Source: an uncultured Eubacteriales bacterium
GTDB lineage: Bacteria > Bacillota > Clostridia > Oscillospirales > CAG-272
Reading direction: 5' to 3'
DNA: 64,000 bases
NCBI GenBank assembly: GCA_905210485.1
Contig: CAJLXA010000003.1
Location: 1 to 64,000 of the forward strand
Both the position numbers and the translations under genes were made by a program. Shown here piece by piece: positions 17,560-26,895 of the stretch. The notes under the pieces are model-generated. The model saw nothing but the letters and a program-made list of their open reading frames with translations, was not told the origin of the DNA and made no database searches. Positions within the stretch are counted from its first letter, which is position 1, and each line of letters starts with the position of its first letter.

Positions 17560-18381
17560 ATGCAAAACACGGAAAAACAGGAACTGGAGCGTATTGCCCG
17601 CGAGGTACGCATCGGTATTATCGAGGGAGTGTATCACGCGGGATGCGGTCATCCGGGCGGTTCGCTCTCCATTGCGGACATGATCACCTATCTTTACTTC
17701 AAAGAAATGAATATTGATCCCGCCCGTCCCAAAATGCACGACAGAGATCGCTTCGTTCTCTCCAAGGGACACACGGCGCCCGCCTTGTATGCGGCGCTTG
17801 CTCTGCGCGGGTATTTCCCGGTAGAGGATCTGAAAACACTGCGTAAGATTCATTCGCATTTGCAGGGACATCCCGATATGAACAGCACGCCCGGCGTAGA
17901 TATGTCGGCCGGCTCTCTCGGCCTTGGTATCTCCTCCGCCTGCGGCATGGCTCTCGCCGCTAAAATTTCAGGCGACAAGTACCGTGTGTATACGATTCTC
18001 GGCGACGGTGAAACCGAAGAGGGACAGGTGTGGGAAGCGGCGATGTTTGCGGCTCACTATAAACTGGACAACCTTTGCGCCATTGTGGACTGGAACGGCT
18101 TACAGATCGACGGTCCGATTGCCGAAGTGATGAATCCCGCGCCTCATGACGAAAAATTCCGCGCTTTCGGATGGAATGTCGTGTCCATTGACGGGCACAA
18201 TTTCGATGAAATCGAAAAAGCGCTGAAGATCGCACGCGAAACCAAGGGCAAACCCACGGTCATCATCATGAAGACCGTGAAAGGCAAAGGCGTTTCCTAT
18301 ATGGAAAACAAGGTGGAATGGCATGGGGCCGCTCCTAAAGAAGAACAGTATAAACAGGCAATGGCCGAGCTTACAAAGTAA
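17560..18381 (+). CDS. Transketolase, N-terminal (TPP-binding) subunit
   Basis: A 273-residue subunit equal to the first third of a standard transketolase. It binds thiamine pyrophosphate and, with the next gene product, transfers two-carbon units in the pentose phosphate pathway. Typical residues are HAGCGHPGGSLSIADM, SKGHTAPALYA and the TPP motif GDGETEEGQVWEA through IVDWNGLQIDG. The ATG at 17560 follows GGGAGG with 6-nt spacing. The second subunit starts 15 nt after the stop. Split transketolases are common in Clostridia and Archaea; one-carbon-shorter alternatives such as DXP synthase do not fit this split form. Confidence 0.93.
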   Translation: MQNTEKQELERIAREVRIGIIEGVYHAGCGHPGGSLSIADMITYLYFKEMNIDPARPKMHDRDRFVLSKGHTAPALYAALALRGYFPVEDLKTLRKIHSHLQGHPDMNSTPGVDMSAGSLGLGISSACGMALAAKISGDKYRVYTILGDGETEEGQVWEAAMFAAHYKLDNLCAIVDWNGLQIDGPIAEVMNPAPHDEKFRAFGWNVVSIDGHNFDEIEKALKIARETKGKPTVIIMKTVKGKGVSYMENKVEWHGAAPKEEQYKQAMAELTK

Positions 18382-18396
18382 GGGAGTCGTACGGAT

Positions 18397-19341
18397 ATGG
18401 AAAAAATGGCAACAAGAGAAGGCTACGGCAAGGCGCTTGCCGAACTTGGAGAAAAATATGATTTTGTGGTTTTGGACGCGGATCTTGCCGCGGCAACCAA
18501 AACAGGCGTTTTCAAGAAAAAATTTCCCGACCGCTTCTTTGACTGCGGTATTGCGGAAGGCAACATGATGAGCGTTGCCGCCGGCATTGCCACCACGGGT
18601 CGGATCCCGTTTGTGTCCACATTCGCCATGTTTGCCGCCGGACGTGCATTTGAACAGGTGCGCAATTCCATCGGTTATCCGCATCTCAATGTGAAAATCG
18701 GTGCAACGCATGCGGGGATCACGGTAGGCGAAGACGGCGCAACGCATCAATGCAACGAAGACATTGCGCTCATGCGTACGATTCCCGGCATGACGATCTT
18801 AAATCCCTGCGACGCCAATGAGGCGCACGCCGTTGTGGAGGCGGCGCTTCACATCGACGGTCCCGTGTATATGCGTTTCGGCCGTTTTGCCGTGCCGGAT
18901 CTGACGTCGGAGCGCGCGGATTACCGCTTTGAAGTCGGAAAAGGCGTTGTTCTTGCCGACGGTAAGGACGTAACGATTGTTGCCACCGGCTTTATGGTGC
19001 ATCTTGCGTTGGAGGCGCGCGCTATGCTTGCCGAAGAGGGAATTTGTGCGGCGGTGCTGAATATCCACACGATCAAACCGCTTGACGGCGCTTTGATTGC
19101 GGCATATGCCGAAAAGACAGGCGCTGTAGTCACCGCAGAGGAACACAGCATTATCGGCGGCCTCGGCGGCGCGGTGGCGGAATATCTCTCCGAAAACCGC
19201 CCGACCCCTGTTGTGCGCGTCGGCGTCAATGATCGGTACGGTCATTCGGGCAGCGTTCCGGAACTTCTGGAAATGTACGGCCTGACGGCGAAGAATATCG
19301 CGGCACAGGCAAAAAAAGCCATCGGCATGAAAACAAAATAA
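18397..19341 (+). CDS. Transketolase, C-terminal subunit
   Basis: A 314-residue partner of the preceding gene. It carries the pyrimidine-binding domain (FDCGIAEGNMMSVAAGIA, with the catalytic Glu, and ATHQCNEDIALMRTIPGM) and the C-terminal transketolase domain (VTAEEHSIIGGLGGAVAEYL, DRYGHSGSVPELL). The active site forms between the two chains. The ATG at 18397 has AGGGAG 10 nt upstream; an in-frame ATG at 18406 is an alternative. A strong terminator follows. Confidence 0.93.
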   Translation: MEKMATREGYGKALAELGEKYDFVVLDADLAAATKTGVFKKKFPDRFFDCGIAEGNMMSVAAGIATTGRIPFVSTFAMFAAGRAFEQVRNSIGYPHLNVKIGATHAGITVGEDGATHQCNEDIALMRTIPGMTILNPCDANEAHAVVEAALHIDGPVYMRFGRFAVPDLTSERADYRFEVGKGVVLADGKDVTIVATGFMVHLALEARAMLAEEGICAAVLNIHTIKPLDGALIAAYAEKTGAVVTAEEHSIIGGLGGAVAEYLSENRPTPVVRVGVNDRYGHSGSVPELLEMYGLTAKNIAAQAKKAIGMKTK

Positions 19342-19365
19342 AAGAAGGCGCGATCTTCTTGAAAA

Positions 19366-19401
19366 CGGCGGAAACGGAAATAACCGTTTCCGCCGCTTTT
19401 T
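19366..19401 (+). terminator. Terminator after the transketolase pair
   Basis: A 12-bp perfect stem CGGCGGAAACGG with a 6-nt loop is followed by CTTTTTA. Confidence 0.9.
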
Positions 19402-19452
19402 ACGTCATAGACGTCCGGCGCCGGGCATATGGTAGAAGAGCGAGGTATATAT

Positions 19453-20529
19453 ATGAAGACATTGCTCTACATTCTGGGAACGCGCCCGGAGGCCGTGAAA
19501 ATGTGTCCGCTGATCCGAACGATCAAAAACAGAAATATATGCCATAACACGGTGTTTCTGACAGGACAACACGGTCGCGCGGCAAGCGAGGTACTCGATT
19601 TTTTTGAAGTTGCGGCGCATATAACATCGGAGGCCGTCCATGCGCCGTCATTATATATGCTGACGGATGAACTTTTTCGCAGAGCGGAAAAAACGCTTGC
19701 CGAAACAAATCCCGATTATGTTGCGGTTCACGGTGATACCGCTTCCGCTTTTACGGGAGCAATGGCGGCATTTTACAGAAAGATCCCCATTCTGCATATA
19801 GAAGCGGGATTGCGGACATATCGGAAATATATGCCGTATCCGGAGGAATTTTTTCGCCGTGCCATCGCCGCTATGGCGGAGTACCATTTTGCGCCGACAG
19901 AAGAGGCGCGACGGCATCTGTTGTCCGAAGGCGTTGCCGACGACAGAATTTTTGTGACAGGGAACACTATACGGGACGCCATTGACTACGGTGCAGGAAA
20001 ATCCCATATTCACTGTCCGGAAAAACCGTATGCATTGCTGACGGTACATCGGCGCGAAAACCGCGGCGAACCGATGGAACGCATCTTCTCGGCAATTGCC
20101 GGGATTGCCGGCGCTATGCCGGAATTGCGGATAGTATATCCCGTCCATCCGAATCCTGCGGTAGGGCGGGCGGCGGCCACGGCGTTTATGCATATTCCCT
20201 CGGTGACTCTTCTTTCTCCGTTGCCGTTTTACGATTTTCATGCACTTCTGAAAGAAGCCCTTTGCGTATTTACGGACAGCGGCGGCGTACAGGAAGAGGC
20301 GGCCGCTTTCGGTGTTCCCGCTATTGTTCTGCGCGACGAAACGGAAAGGGAAGAAGAGAAAAAGAACGGCGCCCTGTATCTTGTGGGAAGCGACAGCGGA
20401 AAAATTATGGACGCTTTTTTCAAAGTTTATCGTCACCGCGATGATAATCGTATGCCGTGCCTCTATGAATCCTCTCCATCCGAAAAAATAGCGGATATAT
20501 TGGAAAATATGTTTAAATGTAAACTTTGA
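19453..20529 (+). CDS. wecB: UDP-N-acetylglucosamine 2-epimerase (non-hydrolysing type)
   Basis: A 358-residue GT-B-fold epimerase that converts UDP-GlcNAc to UDP-ManNAc for wall or capsule polymers. Diagnostic segments are LGTRPEAVKM at the N-terminus, HGDTASAFTGAMAAF, LHIEAGLRTY, the TVHRRENRGEPM motif and the C-terminal TDSGGVQEEAAAFGVPAIVLR. It differs from typical WecB at PEEFFRRAI, where most members have PEEMNR, so a close paralogue with another substrate cannot be excluded. The ATG at 19453 has GAGG upstream with 7-8-nt spacing; the ORF opening at 19429 lacks a ribosome site. No sugar-polymer genes are adjacent. Confidence 0.87.
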   Translation: MKTLLYILGTRPEAVKMCPLIRTIKNRNICHNTVFLTGQHGRAASEVLDFFEVAAHITSEAVHAPSLYMLTDELFRRAEKTLAETNPDYVAVHGDTASAFTGAMAAFYRKIPILHIEAGLRTYRKYMPYPEEFFRRAIAAMAEYHFAPTEEARRHLLSEGVADDRIFVTGNTIRDAIDYGAGKSHIHCPEKPYALLTVHRRENRGEPMERIFSAIAGIAGAMPELRIVYPVHPNPAVGRAAATAFMHIPSVTLLSPLPFYDFHALLKEALCVFTDSGGVQEEAAAFGVPAIVLRDETEREEEKKNGALYLVGSDSGKIMDAFFKVYRHRDDNRMPCLYESSPSEKIADILENMFKCKL

Positions 20530-20635
20530 ATTGCATTTTGGCGAAAAAATAGGAAACACTGTTTGTGAAAAACAAAAGGCTTCATGCGAAATTCGACCGT
20601 TTTTATTTTCTTTTTTCTTTTTTCGACATTAAATC

Positions 20636-20663
20636 TTGACAAGTCGAAAGAAAGTGTTATAAT
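20636..20663 (+). promoter_or_regulatory. Consensus promoter with flanking inverted repeat (DUF1508 gene)
   Basis: TTGACA-16 nt-TATAAT. An inverted repeat, TTTCGAC at 20621-20627 and GTCGAAA at 20643-20649, brackets the -35 and could be an operator. Confidence 0.8.
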
Positions 20664-20719
20664 TATATTGTAAATACTTGACGGTTCGGGCGACCGCAAC
20701 CGCTCTATGAGGTGAATGT

Positions 20720-22039
20720 ATGTTGAATTTTGCTCTCATTTTTGCATCTTCCGACAACTGGCTTCCCATGCTTATCGTTGCCGCCGTAGCGGTGGTTCTC
20801 GTCGGCGTGTCGGCCGCCATTACGGTGTCGCGCAAGAAGGCTAAAAGCAAGAAAAATGAAAATTCCGTCGTATCCGATGCGGTTGATACAAGTGCTTCCG
20901 ACGCGACCGACACGACTGAAAACGCGCCTGCCGCCGATACGGTGAACGTTGCGGAGGAAACAGTCGCGGAAACATCTGCCGATACGGAAAAAACTGCAGA
21001 GAACGTCGAAGCAGAACCCGTCGCGGACGATGCCGTTGCGTCCGAGGAAAAAGCCGATGCGGAGCCGGCGGCCGAAACTGCTGAAGAAGCGATTCCCGAA
21101 GCCGTTACAGAAAACACGGAAAACGTTGCAGTTGAGGAAACGGAGACCGCAGAAACCGTGAAAGAATCGCAGGAAGACGCCGCCGATGCGCTTCCCGCGG
21201 ATACGCAGGAAACCGGCGAAGAATCGTCCGAGACTCCCGCGGCGGCCGAAGTTGTGGCTAAAAATGCCGGCAAATACGATTTTATTCTCGGCCTTGACGG
21301 CTATCATTATTGCCTGATTGCCAACAACGGACAGCTTCTTTACGAAAGCGTTGGATATACCAGTTATGAGGGCGCCAAAAACGCTGTTGATACTTTCCGT
21401 CATGCAGTGGAAGTGGGACACTTCCAGATCCGTTCCGACCGCGGCGGCCGCTACAGTTTCGTTGTCGGCGGGAAATTCTACGGTGAAGGTTATACCAGTT
21501 ATGCGCAGTGCGAGCGCGCAATTGAATCGGTGAAGCATTTTGCCCCGACAAAAAATATGGTTGAACCCGTGTTCACGCCCGAGGCCGAGCAGGCTTACCT
21601 CGATGCCCGTAACAGCCTGAAAAAAGCAAGTTCGGTGAATTGGGATGATATTGCCGCCAAAGAGGCTTCTGTCAAGAAGTCCGGTAAATTTATCGTCGAA
21701 CCCGAAGAGGGCGGCGCTTCGTTTGCCCTTATCGCCAATAACGGCCTTTGCCTTTACACGAGCCGCATTTACAGTGATCTGAAATCCGCAACCAATGCGG
21801 TAGACGCCTTTAAAAAGGCGGTGTATATCGGTAACTTCTTCGCCACAGATGACAAATTCGGTAACTACCGTTTTGCATTGAAAGGCGCGGGAACCAACTG
21901 GTATGTCGGCGATTCCTATGCCGCAAAAGATCGTTGTCTGAATGCCATTGAATCGGTGAAACGCTTTGTCGCTACCGCCGATATTGTGGTGAATAAAGAG
22001 CAGAACGAAGAAAATAAAGAAGAGGAAGCGGCGGAGTAA
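20720..22039 (+). CDS. Membrane-anchored protein with four DUF1508 (YegP-like) repeats
   Basis: A 439-residue protein of unknown function. A hydrophobic N-terminal segment (about residues 14-35, ending before RKKAKSKKNEN) anchors it. An acidic Ala/Glu/Thr-rich linker of about 140 residues follows. Then come two pairs of DUF1508 units: residues 184-270 (GKYDFILGLDGYHYCLIANNG, with YEGAKNAVDTF helix) and 320-420 (GKFIVEPEEGGASFALIANNG). DUF1508 is a beta-beta-alpha unit seen in YegP-type proteins; its ligand is unknown. Positive residues just after the membrane segment suggest the repeats are cytoplasmic. The ATG at 20720 has GAGGTGA upstream, and the gene has a consensus promoter and terminator of its own. 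Confidence 0.8.
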   Translation: MLNFALIFASSDNWLPMLIVAAVAVVLVGVSAAITVSRKKAKSKKNENSVVSDAVDTSASDATDTTENAPAADTVNVAEETVAETSADTEKTAENVEAEPVADDAVASEEKADAEPAAETAEEAIPEAVTENTENVAVEETETAETVKESQEDAADALPADTQETGEESSETPAAAEVVAKNAGKYDFILGLDGYHYCLIANNGQLLYESVGYTSYEGAKNAVDTFRHAVEVGHFQIRSDRGGRYSFVVGGKFYGEGYTSYAQCERAIESVKHFAPTKNMVEPVFTPEAEQAYLDARNSLKKASSVNWDDIAAKEASVKKSGKFIVEPEEGGASFALIANNGLCLYTSRIYSDLKSATNAVDAFKKAVYIGNFFATDDKFGNYRFALKGAGTNWYVGDSYAAKDRCLNAIESVKRFVATADIVVNKEQNEENKEEEAAE

Positions 22040-22057
22040 TCCGCAGTTATTGAAAAG

Positions 22058-22093
22058 CATCGGCAGGAGAGTGTTCTTCTGCCGATGTTTTTT
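22058..22093 (+). terminator. Terminator after the DUF1508 gene
   Basis: CATCGGCAG/CTGCCGATG stem extended by GAGA/TCTT-like pairs, followed by six T. Confidence 0.9.
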
Positions 22094-22231
22094 ATATATC
22101 GAAAATCATGCGATAGGCGCATGACTAATATAACAAAAAATAATTTTTCATTTGTGAAATGTAGAAAAAAGATAAGTGACGCGACAGGGAGTGGCACAAT
22201 TCCATCAAAAAACGAACTTCTTGCATACCTA

Positions 22232-22260
22232 TTGACTTATTGCTAACGCAGGAGTATAAT
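22232..22260 (+). promoter_or_regulatory. Strong promoter in front of the broken LRR gene
   Basis: TTGACT-17 nt-TATAAT, 56 nt before the reading frame. Confidence 0.75.
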
Positions 22261-22315
22261 AAAATTGTTTCCCATTTTATTCCTATAAATAATACATATT
22301 TCGGAGGCAAGACAA

Positions 22316-22904
22316 ATAAAGCAATCGCCAGAACTACGCACCTTTTTTATACTTATCGCAATAGCGATCTTCTTATGGACGATGCTATTTGTACTGTCGA
22401 ATACCACACCGCCCGATGACAGTACATCACAAAGCGAGCAGGAGTCACAAAGTGAGCAGGAATCTTTGCAGACGGAAGAGCACACACATACATTTGCGAA
22501 CGCATGGTCGTATGACGATACATATCACTGGCATGCCGCAACTTGTGAACACACAAGCGAGGTTGACGGAAAAGCAGAGCATAGCCTCGTGAAAGGCGTT
22601 TGCTCTGTATGCAATATAAAGATAGCCTCCGAAGGTCTGGCGGTATGAATTGACTGCGGATCAGACTGCATATATCGTGATCGGTTATGGCGATTGCGTC
22701 GATACCAATGTTATTATTCCGGCTTCTTATAACGGACTGCCGGTGGTAGGTATCGGAGACGAGGCATTTTCCGGTTGTAGCAGTTTCACAAGCATCACCT
22801 ATACCGGCACAAAAGCGGAGTGGGAAAAAATAGAAAGATCCGCGTCCGGCATAACCTGTACGGTTATTTGTTCTGACGGAACCATTGAAGACTGCGCATT
22901 CTGA
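22316..22904 (+). pseudogene. Broken LRR_5 (BspA-like) surface protein gene
   Basis: Two reading frames join into one short exported protein. GGAGG at 22303-22307 is followed 8 nt later by ATA (22316) where an ATG would be expected; the frame then reads KQSPELRTFFILIAIAIFLW, a signal or membrane anchor, a Ser/Glu/Gln-rich stretch, and a His/Cys segment (HTHTFANAW, YHWHAATCEH, CSVC). It stops at TGA 22646-22648. Removing one G of the pair at 22642-22643 restores LAYELTADQTAYIV and continues into an LRR_5 unit (PASYNGLPVVGIGDEAFSGC) and a typical end (YTGTKAEWEKI) to 22904. The lost start and frameshift argue for decay; a sequencing error in the G pair is possible. Such proteins are usually secreted adhesins with more repeats. 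Confidence 0.75.
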
Positions 22905-22917
22905 CATATTCCAATAT

Positions 22918-22951
22918 AAAAAGCAGCGGGCGAACGCTATGCGTTTGCCCG
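22918..22951 (-). terminator. Terminator after mnmG
   Basis: An 11-bp stem with one mismatch (22927-22937 and 22941-22951) is followed on the minus strand by CTGCTTTTTAT. Confidence 0.8.
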
Positions 22952-22984
22952 TTGTAGTTTTATACAGGTATGTGTATCTGAAGT

Positions 22985-24856
22985 TCAGCGGAGGTAGATC
23001 AGAAGTACGGAAATGTCGGCGGGGTTCACGCCGCTGATGCGCGACGCCTGTCCGAGATTCAGGGGACGGACGAGATTCAGTTTTTGCGCCGCTTCGATGC
23101 GGAGCCCTTTTATTTTCATGTAATCCAGATCAGCAGGAAGCAATTTGTTTTCCAGTTTTTCATGCCGTGCGACTTCGGCGAGTTCACGGCGGATATACCC
23201 TTCGTACTTGATCTGAATTTCGGCCGTGACCGTTACGGAACGGGGAAGGGACGGACGTTCGGGGTCAAGCGGTAGCAGGGCGGTATAGTCAAGTTCCGGC
23301 CGGCGGAGAATTTCTGCAAGTTTGCATCCGTTTGCGAGCGGCGCCGTGCCGAGAGCAGAAAGAACACGATTGGTTTCCGCAGACGGTGCAACCGTTACGC
23401 GGGCAAGACGTGCAATCTCATCGTCTATGGCCTTTTTCTTTTCGAGAAAACGTTGATAACGTTCTTCGTCTATCAGGCCGACGCGATGTCCCATTTCCGT
23501 CAGACGAAGATCGGCGTTATCCTGACGCAGGAGAAGACGGTATTCACTGCGCGAAGTCATAATGCGGTAGGGTTCGTTTGTACCCTTGGTGACAAGGTCG
23601 TCAATCAGGGTGCCGATATAGGAGGAACTGCGGGAGAGGATCAGCGGCGGTTCGTTTTTTACGGCCAATGCGGCGTTGATGCCGGCGACAAGGCCTTGCG
23701 CGGCGGCTTCTTCATAGCCGGACGTGCCGTTGAACTGTCCGGCGCCGTAGAGACCGTGAATCTCCTTGAATTCCAGCGTCGGGAGGAGCGACGTCGGGTC
23801 TACGCAATCATATTCAATGGCATAGGCGTAACGCATGACTTCCGCATTTTCAAATCCGGGCAGGGAGTGCAACATCTGAATTTGCAGATAGGTCGGCATA
23901 GAGGTGGAAAAACCTTGAATATACATCTCCTCGGTTTCCGCACCGCAGGGCTCCACAAAGAGTTGATGGCGATCTTTATCGGCAAAACGGACGACTTTAT
24001 CTTCAATGGAGGGGCAGTAACGCGGCCCGGTGGCATGGATACGACCGCCGTACATGGCGCTTTCCTCCAGGTTTTCACGGATCAGACGGTGCGTATTTTC
24101 ATTTGTATAAACAATATGGCAGGGAATCTGTTCTATGTTGTTCAGCGCCGCGGCGTCGGAGCGTACGGAAAAGGGAATAACGGGATGTTCGCCGGGTTGA
24201 ATTTCAAGTTTGGAAAAGTCAATACTGCGTTTGGCAACGCGTGCAGGCGTGCCGGTTTTGAAACGCATCAGGCGAACGCCTTCGCGGCGCAGGGAGTCCG
24301 ACAGACCCTTTGCGGGGAGCATACCGTCCGGCCCTCCCTCATAAGAGGCGTGGCCGACAAAAATTTTTCCTTCCAGATAGGTACCGGCGGCAATAATGAC
24401 CTTTTCACAATGAAAAGTATCGCCGAGGCGCGTGACGAGGCCTGTGACGCGCTTTCCGCGTTCATCGGATTCGGTGATGAGAGAAACCACTTCGGCCTGT
24501 AGAATACGAAGATTTTCGGTTTTTTCCAGCGTATGTTTCATATGGAGGCGATAGGCCATGCGGTCAGCCTGTATGCGCTTGGAATGAACGGCCGCACCCT
24601 TGCCCAAATTCAGCGTGCGGGATTGCAACATTACATGGTCGGCACAAGCGCCCATTTCGCCGCCGAGAGCGTCAATTTCAAAGACGAGGTGACCTTTTCC
24701 GCTTCCGCCGATCGAGGGGTTGCAGGGCATATTGGCAATAGCGTCGAGGTTGATGGTAAAAAGAAAGGTAGGAAGGCCGAGGCGTGCCGTTGCCAGCGCC
24801 GCCTCCACACCGGCATGTCCCGCGCCGATGACCGCGACGGTTGTGGTGAATTCCAT
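22985..24856 (-). CDS. mnmG: tRNA uridine-5-carboxymethylaminomethyl modification enzyme MnmG (GidA)
   Basis: A 623-residue FAD protein that, with MnmE, installs the cmnm5 group on wobble uridine 34. The N-terminal dinucleotide-binding motif is VIGAGHAGVEAAL. Other signatures are CNPSIGGSGKGHLVFEIDALGG, GTYLEGKIFVGH, TGPRYCPSIEDKV and the QGFSTSMP segment, with a helical C-terminal domain (residues about 550-620). The ATG at 24856 starts MEFTTTVAVIGAG and has GGAG 9 nt upstream; the in-frame upstream extension is not family-like. MnmE is not in the window. Confidence 0.96.
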   Translation of the reverse strand: MEFTTTVAVIGAGHAGVEAALATARLGLPTFLFTINLDAIANMPCNPSIGGSGKGHLVFEIDALGGEMGACADHVMLQSRTLNLGKGAAVHSKRIQADRMAYRLHMKHTLEKTENLRILQAEVVSLITESDERGKRVTGLVTRLGDTFHCEKVIIAAGTYLEGKIFVGHASYEGGPDGMLPAKGLSDSLRREGVRLMRFKTGTPARVAKRSIDFSKLEIQPGEHPVIPFSVRSDAAALNNIEQIPCHIVYTNENTHRLIRENLEESAMYGGRIHATGPRYCPSIEDKVVRFADKDRHQLFVEPCGAETEEMYIQGFSTSMPTYLQIQMLHSLPGFENAEVMRYAYAIEYDCVDPTSLLPTLEFKEIHGLYGAGQFNGTSGYEEAAAQGLVAGINAALAVKNEPPLILSRSSSYIGTLIDDLVTKGTNEPYRIMTSRSEYRLLLRQDNADLRLTEMGHRVGLIDEERYQRFLEKKKAIDDEIARLARVTVAPSAETNRVLSALGTAPLANGCKLAEILRRPELDYTALLPLDPERPSLPRSVTVTAEIQIKYEGYIRRELAEVARHEKLENKLLPADLDYMKIKGLRIEAAQKLNLVRPLNLGQASRISGVNPADISVLLIYLR

Positions 24857-24890
24857 ATGTTTTCGCTCCGAAAAATAAAATACAACTATT

Positions 24891-24919
24891 ATTTTAACAT
24901 GCTTTCGGCAAAAAGACAA
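24891..24919 (-). promoter_or_regulatory. Promoter for mnmG
   Basis: TTGTCT-17 nt-TAAAAT on the minus strand. Confidence 0.6.
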
Positions 24920-24994
24920 GTATTCCGATAAAAAAAGATGTGACGGAATACAGGTTATTGCAAAGAACGGGGCTGTATCTTCCGAAAATATAGT

Positions 24995-25030
24995 AAACCG
25001 GGGGATAAGCGCACACTTATCCCCCGGTTT
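24995..25030. terminator. Terminator after glmS
   Basis: A 15-bp perfect stem AAACCGGGGGATAAG with a 6-nt loop; A and T runs allow action on either strand. Confidence 0.9.
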
Positions 25031-25046
25031 TATGTTTTGCGGAGCG

Positions 25047-26876
25047 TTATTCCACAGTAACGGATTTTGCGAGATTACGCGGGCGATCGACATCGCAACC
25101 GCGCAGAGAGGCCACGTGATAGGCCAGAAGCTGTAACGCCGTTGCCGATACGATCGGCGCAATGAATTCATTGCACGGCGGCAGAACGATGGAAACGGTG
25201 GCCAGAGACTCCACGTCCTTCGACGGCGTTCCGATTGTATAAAGCGTTGCGCCGCGGGCGAGGACTTCTTTCATATTGCTGATCGTTTTTTCGCGGACGG
25301 ATTCCACAGTGGAGAGCGCGATAACGGGCGTTTCATCTTCGATGAGCGAAATGGTACCGTGTTTCAGTTCTCCCGCCGCATAGGCTTCGCTATGGATATA
25401 GGAGATCTCTTTCAGTTTCAGGGAACCCTCCAGAGCGGTGACGTAATCGGTGTTACGGCCAATGAAGAAAACGTCCTCCGCACCGATCAGCGTACTTGCC
25501 ACACCGCGAATAGCGTCGGACAGTGCAAGTGTGCGGCGAACGGCGTCGGGAAGGGAGGTGAGCAGGAGCGCCGTTTTCTCACGGGCTTCTTCTTCCGAGA
25601 TGTTTGATGACAAAAGCGCGAGTTTTACGGCCAGAAGCGAAAGCAGAGCCGTCTGTACGGTATAGGCTTTTGTGGAGGCAACCGCGATTTCCGGGCCGGC
25701 AAGCGTCGGAAGAACGGCATCGGCTTCACGCGCTATGGAAGAACCGATGACATTTACGACGGCGATAACATAGGCGCCGGCCTGTTTTGCAAGTCTCAAA
25801 GCGGCGAGGCTGTCGGCGGTCTCTCCGGATTGGGAAATGATTAGTACAACGTCATTCTTGCCGATGAGAGGATCGCTGTAGCGGAATTCGGAGGCAATCT
25901 CCGCATGTGCCGGGATTCTTGCGATTTTTTCGATCAGATATTTGCCGTAATAACCGGCGTGATAGGCGGTACCGCATGCGACGACCGTGATCTTCTTTGC
26001 TTCGGAAAGGCGCTTTTCGTCAAGTCCGTCATTCCGGAAGTCGGGGAGCCCGTCGCGTATGCGCGGCGAAAGCGTCTTTACGATGGCGTCCGGCTCCTCA
26101 TTCATTTCTTTTTCCATGAAACAGGAGAAACCGCCGCGTTCGGCCGCTTGCATATCCCAGAGCGCCACTTCTTCTTTTTTGGCGACAGGCAGATTATTTT
26201 TGTCTAAAAATGTAATGTTATCTTTACAAATTATGGCTATTTCGCCTTGGTCAAGCCGGAAATAGTGATTGGTGTCCGGCAGAAAAGCCGTGAGATCGGA
26301 GGCAATGAAATTTTCGTTTTTTCCGATACCGATCAGAAGCGGACTTTCCCGTCTCACAGCATAGATTTTATCCGGTTCATCGCAGAACAGAACACCGAAT
26401 GCATAAGAACCGCGGATTTTTTCTTCGGTTTTCCTTATGGCGGTGACGGGATCGGCATACTGCTTATAGTAACAGTCAATCAGTTTGGCGGCCACCTCGG
26501 TGTCGGTATCCGAATAGAAAGTATATCCCTGTTCTCTCAGAAATTGACGAAGTTCCTCGTAATTTTCGATGATACCGTTATGTACAAGCTGTACATGCGC
26601 TGTTCCGTGCGGGTGAGAGTTTTCGTCCGACGGGGCGCCGTGCGTTGCCCAGCGGGTGTGCCCGATGGCGCAATGCGTCGTGATCGCCGGCATGGCGGCG
26701 ATCTTTTTTTCAACGTTTTCGATTTTACCTTTTGCTTTGACGGTAGTGAGGCTTCCGTCATTGTCGAAGTAGGCAATTCCCGCAGAATCGTATCCGCGGT
26801 ATTCGAGTGCATGCAACCCCGTTATTACCTTGTCGACGGCATTTTTTGTACCTGTATAACCAATGATACCGCACAT
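25047..26876 (-). CDS. glmS: Glutamine-fructose-6-phosphate aminotransferase (isomerising)
   Basis: A 609-residue enzyme making glucosamine-6-phosphate, the entry to UDP-GlcNAc. It starts MCGIIGYTG with the catalytic Cys1 exposed after Met removal. The glutamine amidotransferase domain fills about 1-220 (HTRWATHGAPSDENSHPH), followed by two SIS sugar-isomerase domains (CGTAYHAGYYGKYL, SQSGETADSLAALR; then SYIHSEAYAAGELKHGTISL) and the C-terminal PRNLAKSVTVE. The ATG at 26876 has AAAGGA 10 nt upstream, 19 nt after the glmM stop. There is no room for a glmS ribozyme in this gap. Confidence 0.97.
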   Translation of the reverse strand: MCGIIGYTGTKNAVDKVITGLHALEYRGYDSAGIAYFDNDGSLTTVKAKGKIENVEKKIAAMPAITTHCAIGHTRWATHGAPSDENSHPHGTAHVQLVHNGIIENYEELRQFLREQGYTFYSDTDTEVAAKLIDCYYKQYADPVTAIRKTEEKIRGSYAFGVLFCDEPDKIYAVRRESPLLIGIGKNENFIASDLTAFLPDTNHYFRLDQGEIAIICKDNITFLDKNNLPVAKKEEVALWDMQAAERGGFSCFMEKEMNEEPDAIVKTLSPRIRDGLPDFRNDGLDEKRLSEAKKITVVACGTAYHAGYYGKYLIEKIARIPAHAEIASEFRYSDPLIGKNDVVLIISQSGETADSLAALRLAKQAGAYVIAVVNVIGSSIAREADAVLPTLAGPEIAVASTKAYTVQTALLSLLAVKLALLSSNISEEEAREKTALLLTSLPDAVRRTLALSDAIRGVASTLIGAEDVFFIGRNTDYVTALEGSLKLKEISYIHSEAYAAGELKHGTISLIEDETPVIALSTVESVREKTISNMKEVLARGATLYTIGTPSKDVESLATVSIVLPPCNEFIAPIVSATALQLLAYHVASLRGCDVDRPRNLAKSVTVE

Positions 26877-26895
26877 ATATTGTTTATCCTTTCTC

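Noticed and set aside
26877..26895. glmS ribozyme
   Set aside because: The gap between glmM and glmS is 19 nt, far too short.
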